From: Asanoa ishikariensis
GTDB taxonomy: Bacteria > Actinomycetota > Actinomycetes > Mycobacteriales > Micromonosporaceae
Reading direction: 5' to 3'
Assembly (NCBI RefSeq): GCF_900107455.1
Contig: NZ_FNQB01000001.1
Coordinates: 682,001-746,000, forward strand
DNA length: 64,000 nt
The notes below the pieces were generated by a model. The model did not search any database. It had not been told where the DNA came from and was given only the letters and a program-made list of their open reading frames with translations. The position numbers and the translations under genes were made by a program. Of the stretch, positions 18,010 through 28,758 are shown in pieces (position 1 is the first letter of the stretch; every line of letters starts with the position of its first letter).

Positions 18010-19334
18010 CTACTAACCCCAGCTATGCCCCCGAGCGCGAGACGTCCGAGGGCAAGGTCTTCACCGTCACCGGTGGTGACTGGGACACCGTCGTCAACGG
18101 CACCGACCCGGTCAGCGACGAGCGCATCATCGTCAACATGGGTCCGCAGCACCCGTCGACGCACGGCGTGCTGCGGCTGATCCTCGAGCTCGAGGGTGAG
18201 ACGGTCCGCGAGATGCGCTCGGTCGTGGGCTACCTGCACACCGGCATCGAGAAGTCGATCGAATACCGCAACTGGACGCAGGGCACGACGTTCGTGACCC
18301 GGATGGACTACCTCTCGCCGATCTTCAACGAGACCGCCTACAGCCTGGCGGTCGAGAAGCTGCTCGGCATCGAGGACCAGATCACCGAGCGGGCGTCCAC
18401 CATTCGCGTGCTGATGATGGAGCTCAACCGGATCTCGTCACACCTGGTCTGGCTGGCCACCACCGGCATGGAGCTGGGCGCCATCTCGATCATGTTGTAC
18501 GGCTTCCGCGAGCGCGAGTACATCCTCGAGATCTTCGAGATGATCACGGGCCTGCGGATGAACATGGCCTACGTGCGCCCGGGCGGCGTCGCGCAGGACG
18601 TGCCGGACAGCGCGGTCAAGAAGATCCAAGAGTTCCTCGTGATGATGCCGAAGCGGCTCAAGGAATACGAGGACCTGCTCTCCGGCCAGCCGATCTGGAC
18701 CGAGCGGACCCAGGGCGTCGCGGTGCTCGACGTGACCGCCTGCGTGGCGCTCGGCGTGACCGGCCCGGTGCTGCGTTCCGCCGGCCTGCCGTGGGACCTG
18801 CGCAAGACCGAGCCGTACTGCGGCTACGAGAACTACGAGTTCGACGTGCCCACCTCCAACGACGCCGACGTGTGGGGTCGTTACCAGGTGCGGCTCGCCG
18901 AGATCCGTGAGTCGCTCAAGCTCGTCGAGCAGGCGCTCGACAAGCTCCGGCCGGGCCCGATCATGGTCGCCGACAAGAAGATCGCGTGGCCGGCACAGCT
19001 CGCGCTCGGCGTCGACGGCCTCGGCAACTCGCTGGAGCACGTCGCCAAGATCATGGGTCAGTCGATGGAGTCGCTGATCCACCACTTCAAGCTCGTCACC
19101 GAGGGCTTCCGGGTGCCGCCCGGCCAGGTCTACGTGGCGATCGAGGGCCCGCGCGGGGAGTTGGGCGCCCACGCGGTGTCCGACGGCGGCACCCGGCCCT
19201 ACCGGGTGCACTTCCGCGAGCCCAGCTTCGTGAACCTTCAGGCGCTTCCCGCGATGGCCGAAGGCGGCCTGATCGCCGACGTCATCGCTGGCGGCGCCTC
19301 GCTGGACCCCGTGATGGGTGGGTGTGACCGATGA
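18006..19334 (+). CDS. nuoD: NADH-quinone oxidoreductase subunit D
   Basis: 442 residues from GTG at 18006. NuoD is the 49-kDa subunit that shapes the quinone site with NuoB. Family segments: [21 protein letters not shown] near residue 45, [18 protein letters not shown], and the C-terminal [12 protein letters not shown] rather than upstream starts is supported by the 4-nt overlap with nuoC and by the family N-terminus. It overlaps nuoE by 4 nt. Confidence 0.96.
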   Translation: MTTNPSYAPERETSEGKVFTVTGGDWDTVVNGTDPVSDERIIVNMGPQHPSTHGVLRLILELEGETVREMRSVVGYLHTGIEKSIEYRNWTQGTTFVTRMDYLSPIFNETAYSLAVEKLLGIEDQITERASTIRVLMMELNRISSHLVWLATTGMELGAISIMLYGFREREYILEIFEMITGLRMNMAYVRPGGVAQDVPDSAVKKIQEFLVMMPKRLKEYEDLLSGQPIWTERTQGVAVLDVTACVALGVTGPVLRSAGLPWDLRKTEPYCGYENYEFDVPTSNDADVWGRYQVRLAEIRESLKLVEQALDKLRPGPIMVADKKIAWPAQLALGVDGLGNSLEHVAKIMGQSMESLIHHFKLVTEGFRVPPGQVYVAIEGPRGELGAHAVSDGGTRPYRVHFREPSFVNLQALPAMAEGGLIADVIAGGASLDPVMGGCDR

Positions 19335-20047
19335 CGACGCCAACGACGGTCTTCGACGAGGAGATCCGACAGCGGGCCAGGGAGATCCTGACGCGCTACC
19401 CGGCCGACCGCGCCCGGTCCGCCCTGCTGCCGCTGCTGCATCTCGTGCAGTCGGTCGAGGGGCACGTCTCCCCGGCCGGTGTGGAGTTCTGCGCCGAGGT
19501 GCTGGGCATCAACAAGGCCCAGGTCGGCGCGGTCGCGTCCTTCTACACGATGTACAAGCGCCGCCCGACCGGTGACTACCTGGTCAGCGTCTGCACCAAC
19601 ACGATGTGCAACGTGCTCGGCGGCCAGGAGGTCTACGACACGCTCAGCGAGCACCTCGGCGTCGGGCACGACGAGACCACCACCGACGGGTCGATCACGC
19701 TGGAGCACGCCGAGTGCCTGGCGGCCTGCGACTACGGCCCGGTCGTGACCGTCAACTACGACTTCTTCGACAACGTCACCCCCGGTGCCGCGGTCGACCT
19801 GGTCGACGAGCTCCAGCGGGGCAACCGTCCGCAGCCCAGCCGCGGCGCCCGGCTCTGCACGCTCAAGGAAATGTCGCTCCAGCTCGCCGGCTTCCCGGAC
19901 ACCCGAGACGACGCGGTCGCCGACGGCGTCCCGGGCGAGCCGACGCTGCGCGGCCTGCACCTCGCACAACAGCACGGCATCGCGGTCGCGGGGTTCAACC
20001 CGGACACCCCGATCAAGAAGGCCGGCGCCAAGGAGGACAAGAAGTGA
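19331..20047 (+). CDS. nuoE: NADH-quinone oxidoreductase subunit E
   Basis: 238 residues. NuoE is the 24-kDa thioredoxin-like [2Fe-2S] subunit of the NADH-dehydrogenase module. Ligands C88 and C93 (CTNTMC) and C129 and C133 (CLAAC) are spaced as in the family. A C-terminal tail of about 70 residues, Lys-rich at the end, extends past the core. ATGA overlaps with nuoD and a GTGA overlap with nuoF frame the gene. Confidence 0.95.
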   Translation: MTTPTTVFDEEIRQRAREILTRYPADRARSALLPLLHLVQSVEGHVSPAGVEFCAEVLGINKAQVGAVASFYTMYKRRPTGDYLVSVCTNTMCNVLGGQEVYDTLSEHLGVGHDETTTDGSITLEHAECLAACDYGPVVTVNYDFFDNVTPGAAVDLVDELQRGNRPQPSRGARLCTLKEMSLQLAGFPDTRDDAVADGVPGEPTLRGLHLAQQHGIAVAGFNPDTPIKKAGAKEDKK

Positions 20048-21363
20048 CCACCACTCCTCGGCGGGAAGTTCTCGAGAAGCTCACCCCGGTCCTGACCAAG
20101 CGCTGGCTGTCGCCGAACGCCTGGGCGCTGAAGACCTACGAGCAGCTCGACGGCTACGCGGCGCTCAAGAAGTCGCTGAAGGCCAACCCCGACGACCTGA
20201 TCCAGCTCATCAAGGACTCGGGCCTGCGCGGCCGTGGCGGCGCGGGCTTCCCGACGGGTTTGAAGTGGGGCTTCATCCCGCAGGGCGACGGCAAGCCGCA
20301 CTACCTCGTCGTCAACGCGGACGAGGGCGAGCCGGGCACCTGCAAGGACCTGCCGCTGATGACGCACGACCCGCACTCGCTGATCGAAGGCGTGATCATC
20401 GCGTCGTACGCGATCCGCGCCGAGCGGGCCTACATCTACATCCGCGGCGAGGCCGTGCACGCCGCTCGCCGGCTGCGCAACGCGGTCGTCGAGGCCTACG
20501 ACAAGGGCTACCTCGGCCGCAACATCCTCGGCTCGGGCTTCAACCTCGACGTGGTCGTGCACAGCGGCGCCGGCGCGTACATCTGCGGTGAAGAGACGGC
20601 GCTGCTGGACTCGCTCGAGGGCTTCCGCGGCCAGCCCCGCCTGCGCCCGCCGTTCCCGGCGACCCACGGCCTCTACGCCTCGCCGACGGTGGTCAACAAC
20701 GTCGGCACCATTGCCAGCGTGCCCTACATCGTGCTGGGCGGCGCCGACTGGTGGAAGACGATGGGCACCGAGAAGTCGTCGGGCCCGATGATCTACTCGC
20801 TGTCCGGCCGGATCAACAACCCGGGGCAGTACGAGGCCTCGATGGGCATCACGCTGCGCGAGCTGATCGAGCTCGCCGGCGGTATGCAGGAGGGTCACGA
20901 GCTGCGCTTCTGGACCCCGGGTGGCTCGTCGACCCCGCTGCTCACGGCCGACCACATGGACGTGCCGCTCGACTTCGAGGGTGTGGCCGGTGCCGGCAGC
21001 ATCCTGGGCACCACGGCGACGCAGCTCTTCTCCGACCAGGACTGCCCGGTCTACGCGACGTTCCGGTGGCTGGAGTTCTACCACCACGAGTCGTGCGGCA
21101 AGTGCACTCCGTGCCGCGAGGGCAATTACTGGATGGTCCGGGTCTACCAGCGGATCCTGTCCGGTCAGGGCACCCACGAAGACCTCGACACGCTGCTCGA
21201 CACCTGTGACAACATCCTGGGCCGCTCGTTCTGCGGTCTGGGCGACGGCGCGACGAGCCCGGTGACGTCCTCGTTGCAGTACTTCAAGCAGGACTACCTC
21301 GACTACATCGAGGGCCGGACGGCTCCGCGCCTGTCCGACAAGGCTCTCGTGGGGGCGCACTGA
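20044..21363 (+). CDS. nuoF: NADH-quinone oxidoreductase subunit F
   Basis: 439 residues from GTG at 20044. NuoF binds NADH, FMN and a [4Fe-4S] cluster. The glycine-rich motif [10 protein letters not shown] (63-72) binds the nucleotide, [14 protein letters not shown] is conserved, and the cluster Cys are in [12 protein letters not shown] (about 349-356) with a fourth near residue 397 (SFCGLGDGA). The stop shares one base with the nuoG start (TGATG). Confidence 0.96.
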   Translation: MTTTPRREVLEKLTPVLTKRWLSPNAWALKTYEQLDGYAALKKSLKANPDDLIQLIKDSGLRGRGGAGFPTGLKWGFIPQGDGKPHYLVVNADEGEPGTCKDLPLMTHDPHSLIEGVIIASYAIRAERAYIYIRGEAVHAARRLRNAVVEAYDKGYLGRNILGSGFNLDVVVHSGAGAYICGEETALLDSLEGFRGQPRLRPPFPATHGLYASPTVVNNVGTIASVPYIVLGGADWWKTMGTEKSSGPMIYSLSGRINNPGQYEASMGITLRELIELAGGMQEGHELRFWTPGGSSTPLLTADHMDVPLDFEGVAGAGSILGTTATQLFSDQDCPVYATFRWLEFYHHESCGKCTPCREGNYWMVRVYQRILSGQGTHEDLDTLLDTCDNILGRSFCGLGDGATSPVTSSLQYFKQDYLDYIEGRTAPRLSDKALVGAH

Positions 21364-23801
21364 TGACGGATGTAGCCAAGAAGGCCGACGAGGTCACGCT
21401 GACCATCGACGGCGTCGAGGTGACCGCGCCGAAGGGGACGCTGCTCATCCGCGTCGCCGAGCAGCTCGGCATCGCGATCCCGCGGTTCTGCGACCACCCG
21501 CTGCTGGCGCCCGCGGGCGCCTGCCGGCAGTGCCTGGTCGAGGTCGAGGGGCAGCGCAAGCCGGTCGCCTCCTGCACCCAGGCGGTCGCCGACGGCATGG
21601 TGGTCAAGACCCAGCTCAGCTCTCCGGTCGCCAAGAAGGCGCAGGAGGGCATCATGGAGCTGCTCCTGATCAACCACCCGCTCGACTGCCCGATGTGCGA
21701 CAAGGGCGGTGAGTGCCCGCTCCAGAATCAGGCGATGTCGACCGGTCGGGCCGACTCGCGGTTCCACGAGCACAAGCGGGAATACCCCAAGCCGATCAAC
21801 ATCTCCTCGCAGGTCCTGCTGGACCGCGAGCGGTGCGTGCTCTGCCAGCGCTGCACCCGGTTCTCCGAGGAGATCGCGGGCGACAAGTTCATCGACCTGA
21901 TGAACCGCAGCAGCAACGAAGAGATCAACGTCTACCGCGACGAGGTGTACGACGCCGACGCGGGCGAGGACGCGGAGGGCGACGTCCCCTTCAACTCCTA
22001 CTTCTCCGGCAACACGGTGCAGATCTGCCCGGTCGGCGCGCTGACCGGTTCGCAGTACCGGTTCCGGTCGCGGCCGTTCGACCTGGTTTCCTCCCCGTCG
22101 ACGTGTGAGCACTGCGCTTCGGGCTGCAGCATGCGGACCGACCACCGGCGCGGGAAGGTGCTGCGCCGACTGGCCGGCGACGACGCGGCGGTCAACGAGG
22201 AGTGGAACTGCGACAAGGGTCGCTGGGGCTTCCGCTACGCGACCGCCACCGACCGGCTCACCACACCGCTGGTCCGCGACGCGGCCACGGGCGAGTTGCG
22301 TGAGGCGTCCTGGAGCGAGGCGCTGAGCGTCGCCGCCGAGGGGCTGCGCACCGCGCGCGACGGCGCGCACGGCGTCGGCGTGCTGACCGGCGGCCGGCTG
22401 ACCGTCGAGGACGCGTACGCGTACGCCAAGTTCGCCCGGGTCGCACTCGGCACCAACGACATCGACTTCCGTTCGCGGCCGCTGTCGGTCGAGGAGACGG
22501 AGTTCCTGGCCTCCTCCGTCGTCGGCACCACCGATGTCACGTACACCGACATCGACTCGGCGCCGGCGGTGGTCATCGTCGGGCTGGAGCCCGAAGAGGA
22601 GTCGCCGATCCTCTTCCTCCGCCTGCGCAAGCAGTTCACCAAGCGCAAGCTGCCGATCTACGCGCTCTCGCCGTACGTGACGCGGGGCCTGGAGAAGCTC
22701 GGCGCCAAGGTCGCCCGGATCATCCCGGGCGAGGAGGCGCGGGTGCTCGCCGAGCACGACGTGGTCGCCGAGGCGCTCAAGGCGCCGGGCGCACTGCTGC
22801 TCGTCGGCGAGCGGCTCGCCTCGGTGCCCGGTGGCCTGTCGGCCGCCGCGGCCCTGGCGGAGCGCACGGGCGCGAAGCTGGCCTGGGTGCCGCGGCGCGC
22901 GGGTGACCGCGGCGCGGTCGACGCGGGCTGCCTGCCGAACCTGCTGCCCGGTGGCCGGCTGGCCGTCGACGCGGCGGCGCGGGCCGAACTGGCCGGCGCC
23001 TGGGACGTGGCCGCGGGCGTGATCCCGAGCCAGCCCGGCCGTGACACCGACACGATGCTGGTGGCCGCGGCCGGTGGCCGACTCGGCGCGCTGGTCGTGG
23101 CCGGCGTCGACCCGGCCGACCTGTCCGACCCCAAGCTCGCCGAGCAGGCCCTCGACGCGGTGCCTTTCCTGGTCAGCCTCGAGGTCCGGCTCAGCGCGGT
23201 CAGCCGCCGGGCCGACGTGGTCTTCCCGGTCGCACCGGTCGCCGAGAAGGCCGGCAGCTTCCTCGACTGGGAGGGCCGGCTGCGGACCTTCGAGACGGTG
23301 CTGCCGACCGAGTCCATGAACGACGGCCGGGTGCTCGACGCGCTCGCCGCCGCGCTGGACGTCACGCTCGGCACGGGCGACGTCAACACGGTCCGCCGCG
23401 AGCTCGGTAGCCTCCCGGTGACCCGGGCCGACCGCCCGCACGCGCCGCTGCACGAGCCGACCGACGTGGTCGAGCCCGGCGACGGCGAGGCGGTGCTGGC
23501 GACCTGGCACCAGCTCATCGACCTGGGCAGCCTGCTCGACGGCAACGAGGAACTGGCCGGCACGGCCCGGCCGCCGGTGGTCCGGCTCGACAAGGTGACC
23601 GCCGAGGCGATCGGCGTCGCCGACGGCGACGCGGTCACCGTCGGCACCGGCCGCGGTGCGGTCACGCTGCCGGCGATGATCACGGAGATGCCGGCCGGCG
23701 TCGTCTGGCTGCCGACCAACTCGCCCGGTGCGACCACTCGGCGGACGCTCGGCGTCACCTCGGGCGCGGTCGTCTCGATCTCGGCTGGAGGGGTTCGATG
23801 A
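21363..23801 (+). CDS. nuoG: NADH-quinone oxidoreductase subunit G
   Basis: 812 residues, the largest peripheral subunit. N-terminal ferredoxin domain ligands are C43, C54, C57 and C71. A His-Cys cluster follows (H105, C109, C112, C118), then a ferredoxin-like group (C158, C161, C164, C222) and the molybdopterin-oxidoreductase-like domain with C248, C251 and C255. That domain has lost catalysis in Complex I. The C-terminus resembles a molybdopterin-binding beta-barrel. It overlaps nuoH by 4 nt. Confidence 0.95.
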   Translation: MTDVAKKADEVTLTIDGVEVTAPKGTLLIRVAEQLGIAIPRFCDHPLLAPAGACRQCLVEVEGQRKPVASCTQAVADGMVVKTQLSSPVAKKAQEGIMELLLINHPLDCPMCDKGGECPLQNQAMSTGRADSRFHEHKREYPKPINISSQVLLDRERCVLCQRCTRFSEEIAGDKFIDLMNRSSNEEINVYRDEVYDADAGEDAEGDVPFNSYFSGNTVQICPVGALTGSQYRFRSRPFDLVSSPSTCEHCASGCSMRTDHRRGKVLRRLAGDDAAVNEEWNCDKGRWGFRYATATDRLTTPLVRDAATGELREASWSEALSVAAEGLRTARDGAHGVGVLTGGRLTVEDAYAYAKFARVALGTNDIDFRSRPLSVEETEFLASSVVGTTDVTYTDIDSAPAVVIVGLEPEEESPILFLRLRKQFTKRKLPIYALSPYVTRGLEKLGAKVARIIPGEEARVLAEHDVVAEALKAPGALLLVGERLASVPGGLSAAAALAERTGAKLAWVPRRAGDRGAVDAGCLPNLLPGGRLAVDAAARAELAGAWDVAAGVIPSQPGRDTDTMLVAAAGGRLGALVVAGVDPADLSDPKLAEQALDAVPFLVSLEVRLSAVSRRADVVFPVAPVAEKAGSFLDWEGRLRTFETVLPTESMNDGRVLDALAAALDVTLGTGDVNTVRRELGSLPVTRADRPHAPLHEPTDVVEPGDGEAVLATWHQLIDLGSLLDGNEELAGTARPPVVRLDKVTAEAIGVADGDAVTVGTGRGAVTLPAMITEMPAGVVWLPTNSPGATTRRTLGVTSGAVVSISAGGVR

Positions 23802-25186
23802 CGCCTGCGGTGTACCTCGCGCAGGACCCGACGCTGTCCGACTTCGGGCACGATCCCTGGTGGATCGTGCTTATCAAGATTGTCTTCGCGTTCGTCTTCG
23901 CGGTGCTCGCCACGCTGCTCGGCGTCTGGTTCGAGCGGCGCGTCGTCGGCTTCATGCAGGTGCGGCCCGGCCCCAACCAGGTCGGCCCGTTCGGCCTGCT
24001 GCAGACGCTGGCCGACGGCCTGAAGATGGCCTTCAAGGAAGACATCCTGCCGAAGGCCGCCGACAAGGTCGTCTACTTCTTCGCGCCGACGATCTCGGTG
24101 ATCTGCGCGGTGACCGCGCTGGCGGTCATCCCGTTCGGCCCGATGGTGAGCATCTTCGGCCACCAGACGCCGCTGCAGGTCACCGACGTCTCGGTGGCCG
24201 TGCTGGTGATCCTGGCCGCGTCCTCGATGGGCATCTACGGCATCGTGCTGGGCGGCTGGGCCTCGGGTTCGACGTACCCGCTGCTCGGTGGTCTGCGGTC
24301 GAGCGCCCAGATGATCTCGTACGAGGTCGCCATGGGTCTGTCGATCGTCGCGGTGTTCATGACCGCCGGCACGATGTCGACCAGCGGCATCGTCGCTGCC
24401 CAGGCCGGCAGCGACCGGAGCGCCTCGCTCGGCGGCTTCGACTTCTTCGCGCCCGGCTGGTACGCGATCCTGCTGCTGCCCAGCTTCGTCATCTACTTCA
24501 TCTCCGCCGTCGGTGAGACCAACCGCGCGCCGTTCGACCTGCCCGAGGCGGAGTCCGAACTGGTCGCCGGCTTCATGACCGAATACAGCTCGCTGAAGTT
24601 CGCGCTGTTCATGCTCGCGGAATACGTGAACATGGTGACCGTCTCCGCGGTCGCCACGACGCTGTTCCTCGGCGGCTGGCGTGCGCCCTGGCCGATCAGC
24701 ATCTGGTCCGGAGCCAACGAGGGTTGGTTCGGCCTGATCTGGTTCTTCGCCAAGGTCATCCTGCTGGTGTTCGTCTTCGTCTGGCTCCGCGGCACGCTGC
24801 CCCGGCTGCGCTACGACCAGTTCATGCGGCTCGGCTGGCGAGTGCTGCTGCCGATCAACCTGGTCTGGATCCTCGCGCTGGCCGGCATCCGGGTGCTCCA
24901 GAAGGAGAACAGCGACGCGGTGCGCTGGGGGATCATCGGCGGCGCGTTGGTCGTCATCCTGTTGATCACCCTGCTCTGGCCGGACCGCAAGAAGCGCCCG
25001 CAGGTCACGCTGCAGGAACAGGTCAACCAGCGGCCGCAGGGCAGCTTCCCGCTTCCGCCGATGGACCTCGTGGTGCCGCCGAGCCCCCGGGCCCGGCGTG
25101 GGGTGGCGGAGCGGCAGCCGGCCAACGTGGGCGGTGGCGCACCCGACGTCATCGAGTCCACCACGTCCGAAGAGAAGGAAGGCTGA
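23798..25186 (+). CDS. nuoH: NADH-quinone oxidoreductase subunit H
   Basis: 462 residues with about eight membrane helices. NuoH (ND1) anchors the peripheral arm and forms part of the quinone channel. Signature segments: [19 protein letters not shown] and [21 protein letters not shown] hydrophilic C-terminal tail of about 70 residues rich in Pro, Arg and Gln goes beyond the usual core and is probably cytoplasmic. One base separates its stop from the nuoI start. Confidence 0.95.
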   Translation: MTPAVYLAQDPTLSDFGHDPWWIVLIKIVFAFVFAVLATLLGVWFERRVVGFMQVRPGPNQVGPFGLLQTLADGLKMAFKEDILPKAADKVVYFFAPTISVICAVTALAVIPFGPMVSIFGHQTPLQVTDVSVAVLVILAASSMGIYGIVLGGWASGSTYPLLGGLRSSAQMISYEVAMGLSIVAVFMTAGTMSTSGIVAAQAGSDRSASLGGFDFFAPGWYAILLLPSFVIYFISAVGETNRAPFDLPEAESELVAGFMTEYSSLKFALFMLAEYVNMVTVSAVATTLFLGGWRAPWPISIWSGANEGWFGLIWFFAKVILLVFVFVWLRGTLPRLRYDQFMRLGWRVLLPINLVWILALAGIRVLQKENSDAVRWGIIGGALVVILLITLLWPDRKKRPQVTLQEQVNQRPQGSFPLPPMDLVVPPSPRARRGVAERQPANVGGGAPDVIESTTSEEKEG

Positions 25187-25187
25187 G

Positions 25188-25769
25188 ATGGGCGCCATCA
25201 CGGGCACGTTCAAGGGCTTCGGCGTCACGTTCTCGCACATGTTCCGCAAGATCGTGACGACCGACTACCCGTTCGAGCCGGCTCCGGCGGCACCGCGCTA
25301 CCACGGCCGACACATCCTCAACCGGCACCCGGACGGGCTGGAGAAGTGCATCGGGTGCGAGCTGTGCGCCTGGGCCTGCCCGGCCGACGCGATCTACGTC
25401 GAGGGTGGCGACAACACCGACGAGCAGCGCTTCTCGCCGGGTGAGCGGTACGCCAGCATCTACCAGATCAACTACGCCCGCTGCATCTTCTGCGGTCTGT
25501 GTATCGAGGCGTGCCCGACGCGTTCGCTGACGATGAGCAACGAGTACGAGCTCGCCCGCGACTCCCGCCAGGACCTGATCTTCACCAAGGAGCAGCTGCT
25601 CGCGCCGCTGCTGCCCGGCATGGAGCAGCCGCCGCACCCGATGCGGCTGGGCGAGACGGAGAAGGACTACTACCTCGGCGCGCTCACCAACCCGGGCACC
25701 TCGGCCGGCGCCGAGAAGGCACCGTGGTCGGAGACCGGCACGAAGGACGCGACGGGAGAAGCGTCATGA
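25188..25769 (+). CDS. nuoI: NADH-quinone oxidoreductase subunit I
   Basis: 193 residues from the ATG at 25188; the frame extends to 25098 inside nuoH. NuoI holds two [4Fe-4S] clusters (N6a, N6b) joining the electron wire to N2. Motifs: [12 protein letters not shown] (C54, C57, C60, C64) and [12 protein letters not shown] (C99, C102, C105, C109). It overlaps nuoJ by 4 nt. Confidence 0.96.
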   Translation: MGAITGTFKGFGVTFSHMFRKIVTTDYPFEPAPAAPRYHGRHILNRHPDGLEKCIGCELCAWACPADAIYVEGGDNTDEQRFSPGERYASIYQINYARCIFCGLCIEACPTRSLTMSNEYELARDSRQDLIFTKEQLLAPLLPGMEQPPHPMRLGETEKDYYLGALTNPGTSAGAEKAPWSETGTKDATGEAS

Positions 25770-26527
25770 CCAACATTGCGTTGGCGGCGACGGTCACCAC
25801 CGGTGAGGCGGTGACCTTCTGGATCCTCGCCCCGCTCGCGCTGCTCGGCGCGATCGGCATGGTGGCGGCACGCAACGCCGTGCACTCGGCGCTCTGGCTG
25901 GTGCTGACCATGCTCTGCCTGGGCGTGTTCTACGTCGTGCAGGCCGGTCCGTTCATCGGCATGGTGCAGATCATCGTCTACACCGGCGCGATCATGATGC
26001 TGTTCCTGTTCGTGCTGATGCTGGTCGGCCGGGACGCGTCGGACTCGCTGATCGAGACACTGCGCGGCCAGCGGGTCGCCGCGATTCTCGTCGGGCTCGG
26101 CTTCGCCGGCCTGGTCGGCACGCTGGTCGCCCGCTCGGTCAGCGACACCACGGCGGTGGGCCTGGAGGCGGCGAACCGCGACGGCAACGTCCAGGGCATC
26201 GCGGCGCTGCTGTTCACCAACTACGTGTTCGCGTTCGAGGCGACCTCGGCGCTGCTGATCACCGCGGCGGTGGGCGCGATGGTGCTGGCGCACATCCACA
26301 AGCCGAAGAGCGAGCGGCTGGGCCAGCCGGACCTCATGCGGCTGCGCTTCCGCGCCGGCAACCACCCCGGGTCGAAGGCCGGCCCCGGCGTGTACGCCAC
26401 CTCAGACTCGGTCGCCACCCCGGCGCGGCTGCCGGACGGCACGCTCAGCCGGGCAAGCATTCCCGAGATCCTCCCGACGCGTGAGCTCAGCCCGCGCGAG
26501 ACCGCCCCGAAGGGCACCGAGAAATGA
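25766..26527 (+). CDS. nuoJ: NADH-quinone oxidoreductase subunit J
   Basis: 253 residues with five predicted helices in the first 170 residues. NuoJ (ND6) is a membrane subunit near the quinone-coupling region. [19 protein letters not shown] is the family hallmark with a pi-bulge region. The C-terminal 80 residues are hydrophilic and variable. It overlaps nuoK by 4 nt. Confidence 0.94.
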   Translation: MTNIALAATVTTGEAVTFWILAPLALLGAIGMVAARNAVHSALWLVLTMLCLGVFYVVQAGPFIGMVQIIVYTGAIMMLFLFVLMLVGRDASDSLIETLRGQRVAAILVGLGFAGLVGTLVARSVSDTTAVGLEAANRDGNVQGIAALLFTNYVFAFEATSALLITAAVGAMVLAHIHKPKSERLGQPDLMRLRFRAGNHPGSKAGPGVYATSDSVATPARLPDGTLSRASIPEILPTRELSPRETAPKGTEK

Positions 26528-26823
26528 ACCCGAGCTACTACCTGGTGCTGGCCGGCATCTTGTTCACGATCGGTGCCGTGGGCGTGTTGATCCGCCGCAA
26601 CGCGATCGTGCTCTTCATGTGCATCGAGCTGATGCTCAACTCGGCCAACCTGACGCTGGTCACGTTCAGCCGGATCAACGGCAACCTCAATGGCCAGATC
26701 ATCGCGTTCTTTGTCATGGTCGTCGCCGCGGCGGAGGTCGTGGTCGGTCTGGCGATCATCATGACGATCTTCCGGACGCGACGCTCGGCGAGCGTCGACG
26801 ACGCGAACCTGCTGAAGTACTAG
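26524..26823 (+). CDS. nuoK: NADH-quinone oxidoreductase subunit K
   Basis: 99 residues and three helices, the usual NuoK (ND4L) size. Conserved Glu residues lie in [13 protein letters not shown] and [13 protein letters not shown], which take part in proton translocation. It lies 13 nt before nuoL. Confidence 0.95.
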   Translation: MNPSYYLVLAGILFTIGAVGVLIRRNAIVLFMCIELMLNSANLTLVTFSRINGNLNGQIIAFFVMVVAAAEVVVGLAIIMTIFRTRRSASVDDANLLKY

Positions 26824-26836
26824 AGGGGCCGTATTC

Positions 26837-28756
26837 GTGGAACAGACGATCGAGTACGCCCACGCGACGGGCGTACTGGGCAGCGTGTGGCTGCTCATAG
26901 CCATCCCGCTCGTGAGCGCGGCGGTCATCCTGCTGCTCGGCCGCCGGAGCGCGAAGTTCGCGCACTGGCTCGGCACAGCGGCCATCGGCTCCGCCTTCGT
27001 GCTGACTTTGATCTACTTCTTCTCGCTGCGCGACCAGCCCAACCGGGCGGTGGAGCGCAACCTGTGGGAGTTCATCCACGTCGGCAACCTCAAGGTTGAC
27101 ATCGGTCTGCTGTTCGACCCGCTGGCCGCCGTCTTCTGCCTGCTGATCACCGGTGTGGGTTTCCTGATCCACCTGTACGCGGTCGGCTACATGGCGCACG
27201 ACGAGCGCCGGCACACCTTCTTCGGCTACTTCAACCTCTTCGCCGCCGCGATGTTGCTGCTGGTCCTCGGCAACAACTACGTGATGCTCTACCTCGGCTG
27301 GGAGGGCGTCGGCCTGGCGTCGTACCTGCTGATCTCGTTCTGGTACACGCGTCCGGCGGCGGCGACCGCGGGCAAGAAGGCGTTCCTGATGAACCGCGTC
27401 GGCGACGCCGGCCTGGTCATCGCGATCTTCACGATGTTCGCCTACCTCGGCTCGACGAACTACGCGGACGTCTTCAACGGCGTCGGCGGCCTGTCGTCGA
27501 CCGTCGTGCTGCTGATGGGCCTGCTGCTCCTGCTCGGCGCGACCGGCAAGTCCGGCCAGTTCCCGTTGCAGGCGTGGTTGCCGGACGCGATGGAGGGCCC
27601 GACCCCGGTCTCGGCCCTGATCCACGCGGCCACGATGGTGACCGCGGGCGTCTACCTGATCGCCCGGTCCAACGCGATCTTCTCGGCCAACGAGGTGCTG
27701 CAGACCGTCGTGGTGAGCGTCGGTGCGCTGACGCTGCTGATCGGCTGCATCATCGGCGCGGCCAAGGACGACATCAAGCGCGTGCTGGCCTGGTCGACGG
27801 TCTCGCAGATCGGCTACATGTTCCTGGGCGTCGGTCTGGGTGGCGGCGCGTACGCGCTGGCGATCATCCACCTGCTCGCGCACGGCTTCTTCAAGGCCAA
27901 CATGTTCCTCGGCGCCGGCTCGGTCATGCACGGCATGAAGGACCAGGTCAACATCCGCCGCTTCGGTGGGCTGTGGAAGCTGATGCCGTGGACGTTCGGC
28001 ACGTTCACCGCCGGCTGGCTGGCGATCGTCGGCTTCCCGGGCTTCTCCGGCTTCTTCACCAAGGAGCCGATCATCGTCGCCGCCTTCGAGCGTGAGGGCT
28101 GGACTGCCTGGCTGTTCGGCTGGGCCGCGCTGCTCGGCGCCGGGCTCACCGCGTTCTACATGACCCGGCTCTGGGTGCTCACCTTCCTCGGGCCGAAGCG
28201 GTGGACCGAGGACATCGACCACCCGCACGAGTCGCCACCGATCATGGTCGGGCCGCTGGTGCTGCTCGCGATCGGCTCCGCGATCGCCGGTGGCCTGATG
28301 GCCAGCCCGGTCGCCAAGTGGCTCGAGCCGCCGCTGCCAGAGGAGGCACATGACCTGCACCCGGTCATGTCCCACGGGGTGATCACCACGCTCTCGCTGG
28401 TGCTCACGTTCGCCGGCATCGGCCTGGCCTACCTGCTGTTCCGCCGCGGCACCGCCGTGGTCGAGCAGCCGGCCGGTGTGGTCGTCACCGCGGCCCGCCG
28501 CAACCTCTACGCCGACGCCTTCAACGAGATCGTCTTCGAGAAGCCCGGCATCTTCCTGACCCGCGCGCTGGTCTTCCTCGACAACCGGGGCATCGACGGC
28601 GCGGTCAACGGCCTCGCGGCCGCGGTCGGCGGCGGCTCCGGCCGGTTGCGTCGGCTGCAGACCGGCTTCGTCCGGTCCTATGCGATGTCAATGATGACCG
28701 GCGCGCTGCTCGTGGTCGCCGCGTTCGTCGCCGTGCAGATGGGATGGCTGAGCTAG
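26837..28756 (+). CDS. nuoL: NADH-quinone oxidoreductase subunit L
   Basis: 639 residues from GTG, an antiporter-like proton-pumping subunit with many membrane helices and the long lateral helix expected near the C-terminus. Segments GWEGVGLASYLLISFWYTR, FPLQAWLPDAMEGPTPVSALIHAATMV and HGFFKANMFLGAGSVMH are diagnostic. It is preceded by GAGGGG near 26823. The end adjoins nuoM. Confidence 0.95.
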   Translation: MEQTIEYAHATGVLGSVWLLIAIPLVSAAVILLLGRRSAKFAHWLGTAAIGSAFVLTLIYFFSLRDQPNRAVERNLWEFIHVGNLKVDIGLLFDPLAAVFCLLITGVGFLIHLYAVGYMAHDERRHTFFGYFNLFAAAMLLLVLGNNYVMLYLGWEGVGLASYLLISFWYTRPAAATAGKKAFLMNRVGDAGLVIAIFTMFAYLGSTNYADVFNGVGGLSSTVVLLMGLLLLLGATGKSGQFPLQAWLPDAMEGPTPVSALIHAATMVTAGVYLIARSNAIFSANEVLQTVVVSVGALTLLIGCIIGAAKDDIKRVLAWSTVSQIGYMFLGVGLGGGAYALAIIHLLAHGFFKANMFLGAGSVMHGMKDQVNIRRFGGLWKLMPWTFGTFTAGWLAIVGFPGFSGFFTKEPIIVAAFEREGWTAWLFGWAALLGAGLTAFYMTRLWVLTFLGPKRWTEDIDHPHESPPIMVGPLVLLAIGSAIAGGLMASPVAKWLEPPLPEEAHDLHPVMSHGVITTLSLVLTFAGIGLAYLLFRRGTAVVEQPAGVVVTAARRNLYADAFNEIVFEKPGIFLTRALVFLDNRGIDGAVNGLAAAVGGGSGRLRRLQTGFVRSYAMSMMTGALLVVAAFVAVQMGWLS

Positions 28757-28758
28757 CA

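Noticed and set aside
21303-23510. Minus-strand frame of 735 codons opposite nuoG
   Set aside because: Shadow of nuoG, which has all expected cluster ligands.
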